Below are positions 6,942 to 14,610 of a stretch of 15,731 bases of DNA, piece by piece. The notes under the pieces were generated by a model, which saw only the letters and a program-made list of their open reading frames with translations, was not told the origin of the DNA and searched no databases. Within the stretch, counting starts at the first letter, position 1. Each line of letters starts with the position of its first letter. This stretch comes from Candidatus Poseidoniales archaeon (lineage in GTDB: Archaea; Thermoplasmatota; Poseidoniia; Poseidoniales; Poseidoniaceae): positions 670 through 16,400 of the forward strand of contig QQSA01000002.1 of the NCBI GenBank assembly GCA_003602535.1. Reading direction: 5' to 3'. The position numbers and the translations under genes were made by a program.

Positions 6942-8324
6942 TTGCGAAGTGTCAAGGACTTCACACGCCTCCCTGCATATATGGCAACTTTCTCCAGTCA
7001 CCCAGACTTACCCGAGATTCTTGAGAATCTTATTCAGAAAGACGTTCATACTCTGTTTTTGAAAGCTGATTGCCCGCCTCGGACTAAGGCGGGAGGAATC
7101 GGAAATTTACGGTTGTCAGATGTCGAAGGCGCCGATGATGGAGGTTGGGATACACTCAGACTCGAATCGTTACAAGAAGAAATTCTTACTGCGGTAGAGG
7201 AGAACAGGGATCGTTCAGATTGCTTTTTGGAAATCGATCGCAAAGGGTGCCAAGTAATCCAATTAGGCGATCTTCGAATATCATGCGCTTGGCCGCCATT
7301 TGCTGATGCTAGAGAAATTACGATAGTCAGGCCAGTTGCAAAACTCTCATTATCGGATTACGACATAGATCCAAAATTAATCTCGAGACTGTCTGATCAT
7401 CACAGAGGTGTTTTCATTTGTGGAAGACCTGGTTCTGGAAAAACAACCCTTGCTCAAGCTGTCGCAGAATATCTCGATGAAGAAGTAGGGGCAATGGTCA
7501 AAACAATGGAAGCACCTAGAGATTTACAACTCGCTAACCGTATTACACAATATGCTCCTCTAGAAGGCGATCTAGAAAAAACTGCAGAAATTATTTTCCT
7601 TGTACGGCCCGATTTCGTCATTTTTGATGAGGTTAGAAGGGCCAGGGATTTCGAGATTTTTGCTGACGTCCGTCTAGCCGGAGTTGGTCTTTTGGGGGTG
7701 ACTCATGCCAATTCGGCATTGGAAGCAATCCAGAGACTAATCGGTAAGGTTGAACTTGGATTGGTTAGCCAAGTTCTAGATACGATTTTACACGTAGAAG
7801 CAGGAAAGATTCAGCAGGTACTAGAATTGAGAATGACGGTTAAACCACCTAGTGGTATGCAAGAGGAATTAGCCAGGCCTGTAATCGAAGTTGTTGAATT
7901 TCCAAGCGGCAAGATTACGCATGAAATGTTTGCATTTGGTTCAGAAATTGCCGTAGTCCCTGTAGACGGCATAACATCTAGCCGAGGAGCCTCTCCAATG
8001 GCAGTTCTAGCACGAGATCAACTTGTACACAAGATACAACAATGGGTTGGAGTTCAATGTGGAGTAAAAATTACCGGACAAAATTCAGCTGAAATCTATG
8101 CGCCAAAGGGAATGGTTGCAACCTTAATCGGGAAAGGTGGAGAAAATATTCGCGATTTACAGGAAGAACTTGGTGGGATGAAATTGTCAGTATCTTCGTT
8201 TTCAGAAATGCCAGATGATGTACAAGTCAAGAATGAGGTTTACACCATAGAAGATAGGTACGCCGCAGATTCAAAGTTATGGAATAACAAAAAAGGACGC
8301 AAATCAAAAAGAAGGCGCCGATGA
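6942..8324 (+). CDS. PilT-like ATPase with C-terminal KH domain (COG1855 type), lacking the PIN domain
   Basis: The 460-residue protein matches the archaeal family that normally has PIN ribonuclease, PilT-like ATPase and KH RNA-binding domains in order. Visible signatures are EIDRKGCQVIQLGDLRI (about 98-114), REITIVRPVAKL, Walker A GRPGSGKT at 161-168, KTMEAPRDLQ, the Walker B-like RPDFVIFDEVRR, LAGVGLLGVTHANS and ARPVIEVVEF, then a KH motif with IGKGG at 396-400 and a basic tail KKGRKSKRRRR. The usual N-terminal PIN domain, normally well over 100 residues with conserved acidic residues, is absent: only about 50 residues precede the part aligning to the post-PIN linker. The family is inferred to act on RNA or ribosomes, possibly as a motor. 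The start is uncertain: TTG 6942 abuts the previous stop, GTG 6951 and ATG 6981 are alternatives; none restores a PIN domain. Confidence 0.9.
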   Translation: MRSVKDFTRLPAYMATFSSHPDLPEILENLIQKDVHTLFLKADCPPRTKAGGIGNLRLSDVEGADDGGWDTLRLESLQEEILTAVEENRDRSDCFLEIDRKGCQVIQLGDLRISCAWPPFADAREITIVRPVAKLSLSDYDIDPKLISRLSDHHRGVFICGRPGSGKTTLAQAVAEYLDEEVGAMVKTMEAPRDLQLANRITQYAPLEGDLEKTAEIIFLVRPDFVIFDEVRRARDFEIFADVRLAGVGLLGVTHANSALEAIQRLIGKVELGLVSQVLDTILHVEAGKIQQVLELRMTVKPPSGMQEELARPVIEVVEFPSGKITHEMFAFGSEIAVVPVDGITSSRGASPMAVLARDQLVHKIQQWVGVQCGVKITGQNSAEIYAPKGMVATLIGKGGENIRDLQEELGGMKLSVSSFSEMPDDVQVKNEVYTIEDRYAADSKLWNNKKGRKSKRRRR

Positions 8325-8373
8325 AAGATTTTCTTCCGACACACTCATCAACCCCTTACCCTCATGGAGGCAC

Positions 8374-8820
8374 ATGCCTGCTCTATTGATGCTGACCATT
8401 ACAGCCAGCGTCTTGACAGTCGTTAGCGATTGGGCCGGGTGGCATTTTGTTTGGCGTCACGAGGACACTACAGAAGAAACAGGTCCCAATAAACGAAGTA
8501 TTACGAGCCTATTTATCTCGTATTATTTACCCTTAATGCCTACACTAGCGATAATTTTGGGCCCTGATAAATTAGGGTTGTATAATGAAGGATTTACCAT
8601 GGTTGCCAGCACAGTTCTCTTTGCAGTTTTGGCGTTTGTAACCGGCGGAGTCTCCGCAAGCGCTTGGTCATTCAATAGAAACATGGTTGAAACCGAGGAA
8701 TCGAGAAAATTAATCGATCAAGAAAATGGGCTACCTGATCATGCTAAAGAGCATCTTATGTGGACCACAGTTATGCTTGCGACCTGCTCTATTTTCTGGC
8801 TATATTTGCTAATCTTTTGA
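8374..8820 (+). CDS. Hypothetical small membrane protein
   Basis: No family is recognised. The 148-residue product has hydrophobic segments near 3-20, 46-63, 75-95 and 128-147, and a charged loop (FNRNMVETEESRKLIDQEN, about 100-118) before the last one. GGAGG at 8366-8370 lies three bases before the ATG, a somewhat close but plausible ribosome-binding site, which supports this start. It sits 49 bases after the ATPase-KH gene and 40 bases before the chaperonin gene, all on the same strand. The preceding membrane protein (6450-6941) is of similar size but shows no obvious sequence similarity to it, so a duplication is not supported. Confidence 0.75.
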   Translation: MPALLMLTITASVLTVVSDWAGWHFVWRHEDTTEETGPNKRSITSLFISYYLPLMPTLAIILGPDKLGLYNEGFTMVASTVLFAVLAFVTGGVSASAWSFNRNMVETEESRKLIDQENGLPDHAKEHLMWTTVMLATCSIFWLYLLIF

Positions 8821-8860
8821 TAAGATGGATTGATGAAGGCCAAACTTCCCCCCTAGTTTG

Positions 8861-10423
8861 ATGGCACAATCCCCGGACGGTTCTGGTTCGGCCCCAGTTA
8901 GGATTACCAAATCTTCAACATCGGTGGTTAGTGGGGCGAGCGTCACGCAAAAACTGGTTGGTGCAGCAATTGCATTTGGAAATGTTTTACGCGGCACATT
9001 CGGTCCAAATGGCCTAGATAAAATGCTATACAAGTCCAACGGCGAAGCAGCCGTAACCAATGATGGTGCAAAAATTGTTGCAGAATTGTTAGTCAAACAT
9101 CCTGCTGCTAAAGCATTTGTAAGTCTTGCTGAAAGTCAAGAAAACGCATGTGGGGACGGGGTTACTGGCTGCATTCTACTCGCTAGTGAATTAATGAGTG
9201 AAGCTGGACGACTTTTGGAAAGAGGATTGCATCCTTTGATTTTGGTTAAAGGATATCAGATGGCGTTATCGGAAACGATTTCTCTGATAGATGAAAGAAC
9301 TGTCTCGGCAGAAGGGCGCCTCGAAGATGTTGCAAGAACTTCCTTGGTAGGGCGGTCAACAGAAAACGCACTTGAACACCTTTCAAAATTAATTTCCACT
9401 GCAGTTAGAACCATCCCTGATAGTGATTACGAGAGAGTTAGGATGGTAAAGGCAGGCGAAGGTACCCCTGCCTCATCACGCCTCATCAATGGATTGGTTT
9501 TAGAGAAAAAACTGGCATTGGAAAGGATGCCTAAAAAACTCTCGGCAAGCAATGTGTCAGTACTTTCCTGCCCTCTAGAATTAGAGAAAACAGTAGTGGC
9601 AGCAGAGATAGAAATAAACACTCCAGAGCAATATGAAGAGTTCATTGCTGCCGAAGGAAGGCACATAGAATCGATAACGCAGAAAGCAAAAGCATCTGGA
9701 GCAAATGTGATATTTTCTGCAGAAGGCATCGATCAAAGAATTCTTCATTCTTTAGCCGATGCTGGAATTTTCGCGATGGGCAACATAGAGACATCAATTG
9801 CTGAAGACATATCGAAGTCCTGTGGCGCAAGGGTATGCGACCATATCGATGATATGAAAGAGTGTCTAGGCACTATCGAGAGCCTTGTACACCATCGCTT
9901 GGAAGGTTCAGAAGGCGTCAAGGAGAGGATAATAATCGAGGTAGGAGACAATCCAGGTATTGTTACAATTTTGGTTGGCGGAACCGATGGGGTTGCAGCA
10001 GAGGAAACAATCAGAGGCCTATACGATTCACTCCGATCAACATGTTTAGCCAAGGAAGAGGACTCCGTAATTTTAGGAGGGGGAAGTTTACATTTAGCCG
10101 CCTCACTTAGAGTCAGAGAAGTTGCGGAAAGGTGTCCAGGCAGGGAGCGCATATCGATGGAGGCATTTAGTCGGTCATTAGAAGCGATTCCAGCAGCATT
10201 AGCGACCAATAATGGAGGGGACAGAATCGACACTCTCCTAGAACTTCGTGCACTCCATCGTTCAGGTAAAACAAACTCTGGAATCACTCAATCCGGAAAA
10301 CCCGGAGAGATAGTTGACGCATGGTTGCCTACTTACACACTAGAACATTCAATTTCAGCAGCCTGCGAATCAGCATGCAGCCTTTTGAGGGTTGATCAGG
10401 TAATTTCTGCACGTGGCGATTGA
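8861..10423 (+). CDS. Group II chaperonin (thermosome/CCT family), divergent paralogue
   Basis: Group II chaperonins form double-ring, ATP-driven protein-folding cages in the archaeal cytosol. This 520-residue subunit is collinear with the family: TFGPNGLDKML and VTNDGAKIV (ATP-binding equatorial part, about 45-70), HPAAK, GDGVT at 98-102 with the ATPase aspartate D99, HPLILVKGY, an apical domain in the middle (GLVLEKKLALERMPKKL to GANVIFSAEGID), a second catalytic aspartate in YDSLR (D389), ILGGGSLHLA, LEAIPAALATNNGGDRID and a final LLRVDQVISARGD. It departs from the usual sequence at several places: GDGTT is GDGVT, the common GGGA-E is GGGSLHL, and the Gly/Met-rich C-terminal tail is missing. 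ATP hydrolysis is probably retained. ATG 8861 is preferred over the TTG codon just before it. It may be a second, specialised ring subunit; a standard thermosome gene should exist elsewhere. Confidence 0.93.
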   Translation: MAQSPDGSGSAPVRITKSSTSVVSGASVTQKLVGAAIAFGNVLRGTFGPNGLDKMLYKSNGEAAVTNDGAKIVAELLVKHPAAKAFVSLAESQENACGDGVTGCILLASELMSEAGRLLERGLHPLILVKGYQMALSETISLIDERTVSAEGRLEDVARTSLVGRSTENALEHLSKLISTAVRTIPDSDYERVRMVKAGEGTPASSRLINGLVLEKKLALERMPKKLSASNVSVLSCPLELEKTVVAAEIEINTPEQYEEFIAAEGRHIESITQKAKASGANVIFSAEGIDQRILHSLADAGIFAMGNIETSIAEDISKSCGARVCDHIDDMKECLGTIESLVHHRLEGSEGVKERIIIEVGDNPGIVTILVGGTDGVAAEETIRGLYDSLRSTCLAKEEDSVILGGGSLHLAASLRVREVAERCPGRERISMEAFSRSLEAIPAALATNNGGDRIDTLLELRALHRSGKTNSGITQSGKPGEIVDAWLPTYTLEHSISAACESACSLLRVDQVISARGD

Positions 10424-10474
10424 GTCGGTACGTTCATGAGACTAACACCTATCGCTTCCTTAACGGGTACTATC

Positions 10475-12097
10475 ATGGAGTCGACCTCCCGTCCCCGGGC
10501 TTTGCTCTCGGTTTACGACAAGTCTGGAATTATTGAATTCGCAAAAGGCCTAGATTCTCTTGGGTTTGAATTGGTTTCAACCGGAGGTACTGCAAGGAAG
10601 TTAAGAGAAGCAGGACTCACTGTAATTGGGGTATCTGATGTCACTGGACACCCTGAAATCTTTGATGGTAGAGTCAAATCACTCCACCCGGCAATCCACG
10701 GGCCATTACTTTGCAGATTAGAGAATGAATCCGATGCAAAAGGTTTGGTTGATTTAGGCTATCCAATGATTGAGGTTGTGGCTTGCAATTTGTATCCATT
10801 TAGTGATGCCGCGGCATCAGAGCCACCATTGAATGATTTAGACCTATTAGAGATGGTTGACATTGGTGGCCCGACAATGGTTAGAGCCTCGGCAAAGAAT
10901 CATAGAAATGTCATCATTACATGCGACCCAGAAGACTATCCATCTGTTTTAGAAGAATTACAATCTGGAAATGTTTCACTCAGCAAGAGGAGAGAACTCG
11001 CTCTGAAGGCTTACGAGCACACAGCATCTTACGATACAGCGATCGCTAACGAATTGGCAGGCAGATGGGTTGGCTTACCAGAGGATAGTGACGATACGCA
11101 AGAGCAGACACGACGTCTTCCAACTACAATGACCGCAGCAGCTCATAGAATGCACACACTCCGTTATGGTGAGAATTCACACCAAGCAGCTGCACTATAT
11201 GTTGACCCTACTGCATCAGAAGGCGAGACCCTAGTTACTGCCTTGGTGGAGGGTGGAAAGGCGATGAGTTACAACAACTATTCCGATGCAGATGCCACAC
11301 TCAGGCTTTGCCGCTCTCTTTCAACAGATGATTGGCCCGAAACTCCTCATGCATGCGTTATTGTCAAACACAACAATCCTTGTGGAGCCTCATTAGGTAA
11401 GACGCAATTAGAAGCTTATGAGCAAGCATTAGCAAGTGACCCAGAGAGTGCATTTGGCTCTATCATTTGTGTTAACGAACCAGTTACTATGGAGTTTGCA
11501 CAGGCCCTTACCCCTCTCTTCCTAGAGGTTTTGATGGCGCCTGCTTACGAAGAAGGAACAAAAGAAGTTTTGATGGCGAAGAAAAACCGCAGGATACTCA
11601 CAATAAATTCACCAAATAACCGACTATCTCCCTTACCGAGGAAGACGGTTCGCAAACCAATTGAAGGAGGCTGGCTAATTCAAACCGAAGAAGCACCAGT
11701 TATTGACTGGGAGAAAGCTAAAGTCGTAACAGAAATTGCTCCTACAGATGAACAAATTGCCTCGATGAAGTTTGCAGTCAGGGTTTGTGAGCAAGTGAAA
11801 TCAAATGCCATTGTAATGGTACAAGGACTTGCAACTGTGGGAATTGGGCCAGGACAAACAAGCAGAGTCGAAGCCGTAAAAATAGCTGCACGAAGGGCCG
11901 GAGAACGAGGTAAAGGCTGTGTATTAGCTAGCGATGCATTTTTCCCATTCAAAGATGGAATTGAACAAGCAGCAGAAGCAGGCGCCTCAGCAATAGTTCA
12001 CCCCGGAGGATCTATCAGAGATCAAGAGGTAATCGATGAGGCTAATGCTCGAGGCATATCGATGCTATTCACTGGGCACAGATTATTCAGGCATTGA
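10475..12097 (+). CDS. purH: Bifunctional AICAR formyltransferase / IMP cyclohydrolase
   Basis: PurH carries out the last two steps of IMP synthesis: formyl transfer from 10-formyl-tetrahydrofolate to AICAR, then ring closure. The N-terminal cyclohydrolase domain (MGS-like) shows RPRALLSVYDKSGI, VSTGGTARKL, GHPEIFDGRVKSLHP and NLYPF, followed by EMVDIGGPTMVRASAKNH. The formyltransferase domain shows LRYGENSHQ, KAMSYNNYSDADA, the catalytic KHNNPCG (K298, H299), QALASDPESAFG, KSNAIVMVQ, GIGPGQTSRVEA, LASDAFFPF and ends in HPGGSIRD and FTGHRLFRH. I placed the start at ATG 10475 because homology begins about seven residues later, giving 540 residues against the usual 510-530; ATG 10436 is in frame and would add 13 residues. 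It lies about 50 bases after the chaperonin gene. Many archaea use PurP and PurO instead, so this is the bacterial-type route. Confidence 0.97.
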   Translation: MESTSRPRALLSVYDKSGIIEFAKGLDSLGFELVSTGGTARKLREAGLTVIGVSDVTGHPEIFDGRVKSLHPAIHGPLLCRLENESDAKGLVDLGYPMIEVVACNLYPFSDAAASEPPLNDLDLLEMVDIGGPTMVRASAKNHRNVIITCDPEDYPSVLEELQSGNVSLSKRRELALKAYEHTASYDTAIANELAGRWVGLPEDSDDTQEQTRRLPTTMTAAAHRMHTLRYGENSHQAAALYVDPTASEGETLVTALVEGGKAMSYNNYSDADATLRLCRSLSTDDWPETPHACVIVKHNNPCGASLGKTQLEAYEQALASDPESAFGSIICVNEPVTMEFAQALTPLFLEVLMAPAYEEGTKEVLMAKKNRRILTINSPNNRLSPLPRKTVRKPIEGGWLIQTEEAPVIDWEKAKVVTEIAPTDEQIASMKFAVRVCEQVKSNAIVMVQGLATVGIGPGQTSRVEAVKIAARRAGERGKGCVLASDAFFPFKDGIEQAAEAGASAIVHPGGSIRDQEVIDEANARGISMLFTGHRLFRH

Positions 12098-12119
12098 CCC
12101 AAATCATTTCCGGGTTTTT
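12097..12119 (+). terminator. Possible T-rich terminator after purH
   Basis: Directly after the purH stop, ACCC (12097-12100) can pair with GGGT (12112-12115), followed by TTTTT at 12115-12119. The stem is only four pairs, so the T-run is the more meaningful signal, since archaeal termination often relies on T-runs alone. It lies inside the 3' end of the convergent membrane-protein gene. Confidence 0.35.
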
Positions 12120-12595
12120 ACCATAGTCGCAACATATAGCATTCCTATCATTCCTACTACAAGTATAGTAATAGATCCGAAAGCGTATTTGTCAGCGCCA
12201 TTCCATGAAGATGGTTTGAATAATTCACCATCACCCTTAGTAGAAACATACCATACAAAATAAGCGGAAATGCTAACCATGGCCGCAATCATTCCGACAA
12301 TCATTATTTTCACATGCCGGGGTAGAGTTTTACCGGTTGCATAATATTCAAACAGAGCAGAACCGAAGTATTTGTTTGTCAAAGTCCATCTAAACAATTT
12401 TTCATTAGATAATGAGAATAAAAATGCTGCGGGAACCGCCCAAGAAACGGTTGGCCACCCAGGAACCCATATCCCAATAATTGCAAAAGCGACGAAAACA
12501 GAACCCAGTCCAACGTAGATTTTACTTTTGATTGGATTGCTGACAACAGCATACTTTTCGACGACCGCATCGACACTATCCAGGCGGCCCTCCAT
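12104..12595 (-). CDS. DUF454 (YbaN-like) family membrane protein
   Basis: The 163-residue protein has the pattern of DUF454 inner-membrane proteins: VGLGSVFVAFAIIGIWVPGWPTVSWAVPAAFLFS (about 30-63) followed by SNEKLFRWTLTNKYFGSALFEYYATGKTLPRHVK. This is the family's helix, Gly-Pro rich turn, second helix and conserved post-helix region. Two more hydrophobic segments (about 97-116 and 139-158) complete a four-helix topology; bacterial members are usually 115-130 residues, so the C-terminal loop and last helix make this one longer. The function of DUF454 is not known. A CATATT box on the minus strand (12617-12622) about 24 bases before the ATG supports this start. It is divergent from purN and converges on purH with only six bases between the two stops, though no functional link to purines is implied by family. 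Confidence 0.78.
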   Translation of the reverse strand: MEGRLDSVDAVVEKYAVVSNPIKSKIYVGLGSVFVAFAIIGIWVPGWPTVSWAVPAAFLFSLSNEKLFRWTLTNKYFGSALFEYYATGKTLPRHVKIMIVGMIAAMVSISAYFVWYVSTKGDGELFKPSSWNGADKYAFGSITILVVGMIGMLYVATMVKTRK

Positions 12596-12677
12596 GGCAC
12601 GGGGGCCAATCTCACCAATATGAAGGGTAGTATTGTTGGAGCCGAAGGCATATTGCCGGTCATGCTATCGCAGGTAC
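12596..12677. promoter_or_regulatory. Divergent promoter region between DUF454 gene and purN
   Basis: The plus strand has CATATT at 12649-12654, about 26 bases before the ATG at 12678 preferred for purN. The minus strand has CATATT at 12622-12617, about 24 bases before the ATG at 12595. Both are compatible with leaderless starts from TATA-like boxes of identical sequence. If purN instead began at the TTG at 12633, its box would lie inside the coding region, so the box geometry favours 12678. Confidence 0.45.
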
Positions 12678-13316
12678 ATGACAGAGTCATGGGTCCTTCC
12701 AAGAACAGGTACCCCTGAAGACCCATTACGACTTGGAATATTGATTTCAGGTTCCGGTTCTGGAATGGAAGCATTATTGCTTCATCAGAAGTCTTCTGAT
12801 TGCCTACATGTAACCAATGTTGTAATCAGTGATAGGCCAGATGTGGCAGGTTTACTAAAAGCGCAAAATCTTGATGTAACATCGGTAGTAGTGCCTTTGC
12901 CGATAGTTGAAGACAAAAACGAACGCCGATTATTGCATGAAGAAGAAGTAAATCAAGTACTAGGCGATTATGGGGTAGAAGCAATCATACTTTCAGGATA
13001 TATGAGAATTCTAACACCAACATTTGTCAAACCCTGGGCTGGCCGGTTGTTGAACATACACCCTTCTCTACTCCCAAATTTCCCTGGAGCTAATGCACAC
13101 AAAGACGTCATAGCGGCTAAAGCAACAGAATCAGGGTGCACTGTACATTTCGTTGATAGTGGCATGGATACAGGGCCAATAATAGCTCAAGAATCTGTAC
13201 TGGTATTGCCTGATGATGATGAACACTCACTCGGGGAACGAATCAAACAGAAAGAGCACATTTTGTATCCAGCAGTCATAGATCTTCTTGCTGCAGGAAA
13301 GATTGAATCGCCCTGA
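12678..13316 (+). CDS. purN: Phosphoribosylglycinamide formyltransferase (folate-dependent GAR transformylase)
   Basis: PurN transfers a formyl group from 10-formyl-tetrahydrofolate to GAR in the third step of purine synthesis. The 212-residue protein begins its domain with LRLGILISGSGSGMEAL, and has AIILSGYMRIL, NIHPSLLPNFPG with the catalytic pair N126 and H128, GCTVHFVDSGMDTGPIIAQ with the catalytic D164, and a final RIKQKEHILYP. The 36-residue spacing from His to Asp is that of the E. coli enzyme. The usual Asn of the phosphate-binding SGSGSN loop is Gly here, a notable but probably tolerated change. ATG 12678 is preferred because a TATA-like box lies about 26 bases upstream; the frame is open back to TTG 12633, which would add a Cys-containing 15-residue extension. 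The 3' end overlaps the convergent MobA-like gene by 41 bases. Together with purH about 0.6 kb upstream it supplies both formyltransferases of the pathway. Confidence 0.95.
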   Translation: MTESWVLPRTGTPEDPLRLGILISGSGSGMEALLLHQKSSDCLHVTNVVISDRPDVAGLLKAQNLDVTSVVVPLPIVEDKNERRLLHEEEVNQVLGDYGVEAIILSGYMRILTPTFVKPWAGRLLNIHPSLLPNFPGANAHKDVIAAKATESGCTVHFVDSGMDTGPIIAQESVLVLPDDDEHSLGERIKQKEHILYPAVIDLLAAGKIESP

Positions 13317-13776
13317 GTTCTTCAGGAGTATTGGTGTTACGTGCCTTTATCCCTCCATTACAAGAAGGAATATTCCGAAACATTTCAGTCAACTTGACAT
13401 CTCTAATTAGTGCCTCGCAGGAATCGATTTTTGCCAGTAATGGCTGCCTCATTTCATTATCATCGAGCGGGACCCCGTCAATTGAGCCAAATAATTCGGC
13501 ATCCGCCAAATAAGCATCACAAGGGGCAATTTGTATTCTTCCTTCGATATTAGAAATTAAATCAAAAAGGGACTCTGCCAATGTTTCTGCAGAATCAATT
13601 ACACACTCTTCATCGAACAGAACAGATCTATCCGAAGTTCCACACATCACGATTACATTTCCGCAACCGTATTTTCTCATTTCATTTGCCAATCTTTTAA
13701 CATTTGAATAAATCAATGATTTATCTTTACCCATCCGGGAAGACTTTCCTCCTGCTACAATGATTCCAGTAATCAA
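13276..13776 (-). CDS. MobA-like molybdopterin guanylyltransferase / NTP transferase
   Basis: The 166-residue protein starts GIIVAGGKSSRMGKDKSL, the GT-A fold nucleotide-binding loop of MobA, which attaches GMP to molybdopterin, using GTP. Further matches are VIVMCGTSDR, the metal-binding region APCDAYL (the usual CDxP has Ala-Tyr instead) and a C-terminal NTNTPEEL, the typical MobA ending. It is shorter than the usual 190-200 residues. The start is TTG at 13776: no ATG or GTG is available before the in-frame TGA four codons upstream, and GAGGT lies six bases before the TTG. That TGA is the stop of the upstream 69-residue gene, so translation is probably coupled. It is last in a four-gene operon. 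No other molybdenum cofactor gene is in the window, so a related NTP transferase role, such as MocA or CofC-like, is possible. Confidence 0.85.
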   Translation of the reverse strand: MITGIIVAGGKSSRMGKDKSLIYSNVKRLANEMRKYGCGNVIVMCGTSDRSVLFDEECVIDSAETLAESLFDLISNIEGRIQIAPCDAYLADAELFGSIDGVPLDDNEMRQPLLAKIDSCEALIRDVKLTEMFRNIPSCNGGIKARNTNTPEELRAIQSFLQQEDL

Positions 13777-13785
13777 AAATAGACC

Positions 13786-13995
13786 TCAATGCATTGAATC
13801 TAGCCCATCTAGCGACAACTCAACTTCTCCCAATAATTCGTGGACTCGTGATAATAAAGCGCGTCTTTCTTTGGAGGAGCGAGCCATGGGCAACCACTCT
13901 AGCAGACGACGAATATCTTGAGCATCTCTCGCGACTGTCCAATTCAGAACTTCTTCCAAAACAGGGTCATCTGCTGGTAGAAAACGGTCTGCCAT
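13786..13995 (-). CDS. Small conserved-looking hypothetical protein, 69 residues
   Basis: No family is recognised. The predicted protein is highly charged, without membrane segments or a signal sequence, and looks almost wholly helical (DPVLEEVLNWTVARDAQDIRRLLEWL, then RSSKERRALLSRVHELLGEVELSL; reading in shorter pieces, each is amphipathic). The reading frame fits an operon: it begins with ATG 30 bases after the HEAT-like gene's stop, and its TGA forms part of the TTGAGGT element that precedes the MobA-like start. This arrangement supports that it is translated. It might be a small adaptor for the HEAT-like or TerB-like protein, but that is only positional inference. Confidence 0.65.
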   Translation of the reverse strand: MADRFLPADDPVLEEVLNWTVARDAQDIRRLLEWLPMARSSKERRALLSRVHELLGEVELSLDGLDSMH

Positions 13996-14025
13996 GTAAG
14001 TGGTAAAGGGCGGAGCAACAAAAAC

Positions 14026-14601
14026 TCACTCCTCGAGTGAACGTTTTCTGATACGTTCGAACAACTCTCCTCCTAGCGGAGCATTACTTACCAATTGTAC
14101 AAACTCCTCTCGCATATCTAGCGATGCAATTAACATTGCATTTTGTTTCTGAATCTTGCTTTGATTCCATTTTGATAAGAACTCTGCCGAAGGAATACTA
14201 CGCCCTGAACGCTTAATCTCTTCCGCCATCTCTAATGTAAGGTCTAATGGGAGGCTTTTGTCAACCATGCTCAACATCTTCTCCCAAGCGTCACCTTCGA
14301 TATTGGCAAGCAGCAAACCGATTAATTTGACATCTTCACGACCACACCTTTTCCATAATCTTCGAATTAAATCATCACATCGATCTGAATAATTAGTCAA
14401 GAGCCAAGATGCGATTCTACGCATTGTGGGGTCATCAGTTCCAATGTGAAAGGAAAGACCACTTTTATCGATTAATTTGTCGGTAATAGTGCGATTAACT
14501 AAGATCTGGGCGCCACAATCATATGATTCTTTTAGAAAGGAAAGAGCCTTCTTACCTTTCGGCAAACCTTCATCGAATAGTCGATCGAGGTCGTCGACCA
14601 C
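14026..14601 (-). CDS. Alpha-helical HEAT-like repeat protein
   Basis: The 191-residue protein appears to be an all-helical solenoid. A helix-pair pattern is seen at about 56-115 (TMRRIASWLLTNYSD, DDLIRRLWKRCG, REDVKLIGLLLANIE, DAWEKMLSMVDK), reminiscent of the HEAT-like repeats of the AlkD-type DNA alkylation repair fold, though I see no catalytic residues that would establish a glycosylase. The start is GTG at 14601, preceded four bases earlier by a strong Shine-Dalgarno GAGGTGA that overlaps the stop codon of the TerB-like gene, leaving only nine bases between the genes. That is a strong sign of coupled translation. A soluble protein- or DNA-binding scaffold is the safest description. Confidence 0.7.
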   Translation of the reverse strand: MVDDLDRLFDEGLPKGKKALSFLKESYDCGAQILVNRTITDKLIDKSGLSFHIGTDDPTMRRIASWLLTNYSDRCDDLIRRLWKRCGREDVKLIGLLLANIEGDAWEKMLSMVDKSLPLDLTLEMAEEIKRSGRSIPSAEFLSKWNQSKIQKQNAMLIASLDMREEFVQLVSNAPLGGELFERIRKRSLEE

Positions 14602-14610
14602 AACTTCACC

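Noticed and set aside
12620..12718. 32-codon frame starting with ATG at 12620, ahead of purN
   Set aside because: Overlaps the start of purN in another frame, has no family features and no clear ribosome-binding site.
13786..13788. TGA between the 69-residue gene and the MobA-like gene as readthrough or a fusion broken by a mutation
   Set aside because: The two are in the same frame, but a good ribosome-binding sequence six bases before the TTG start explains separate translation.
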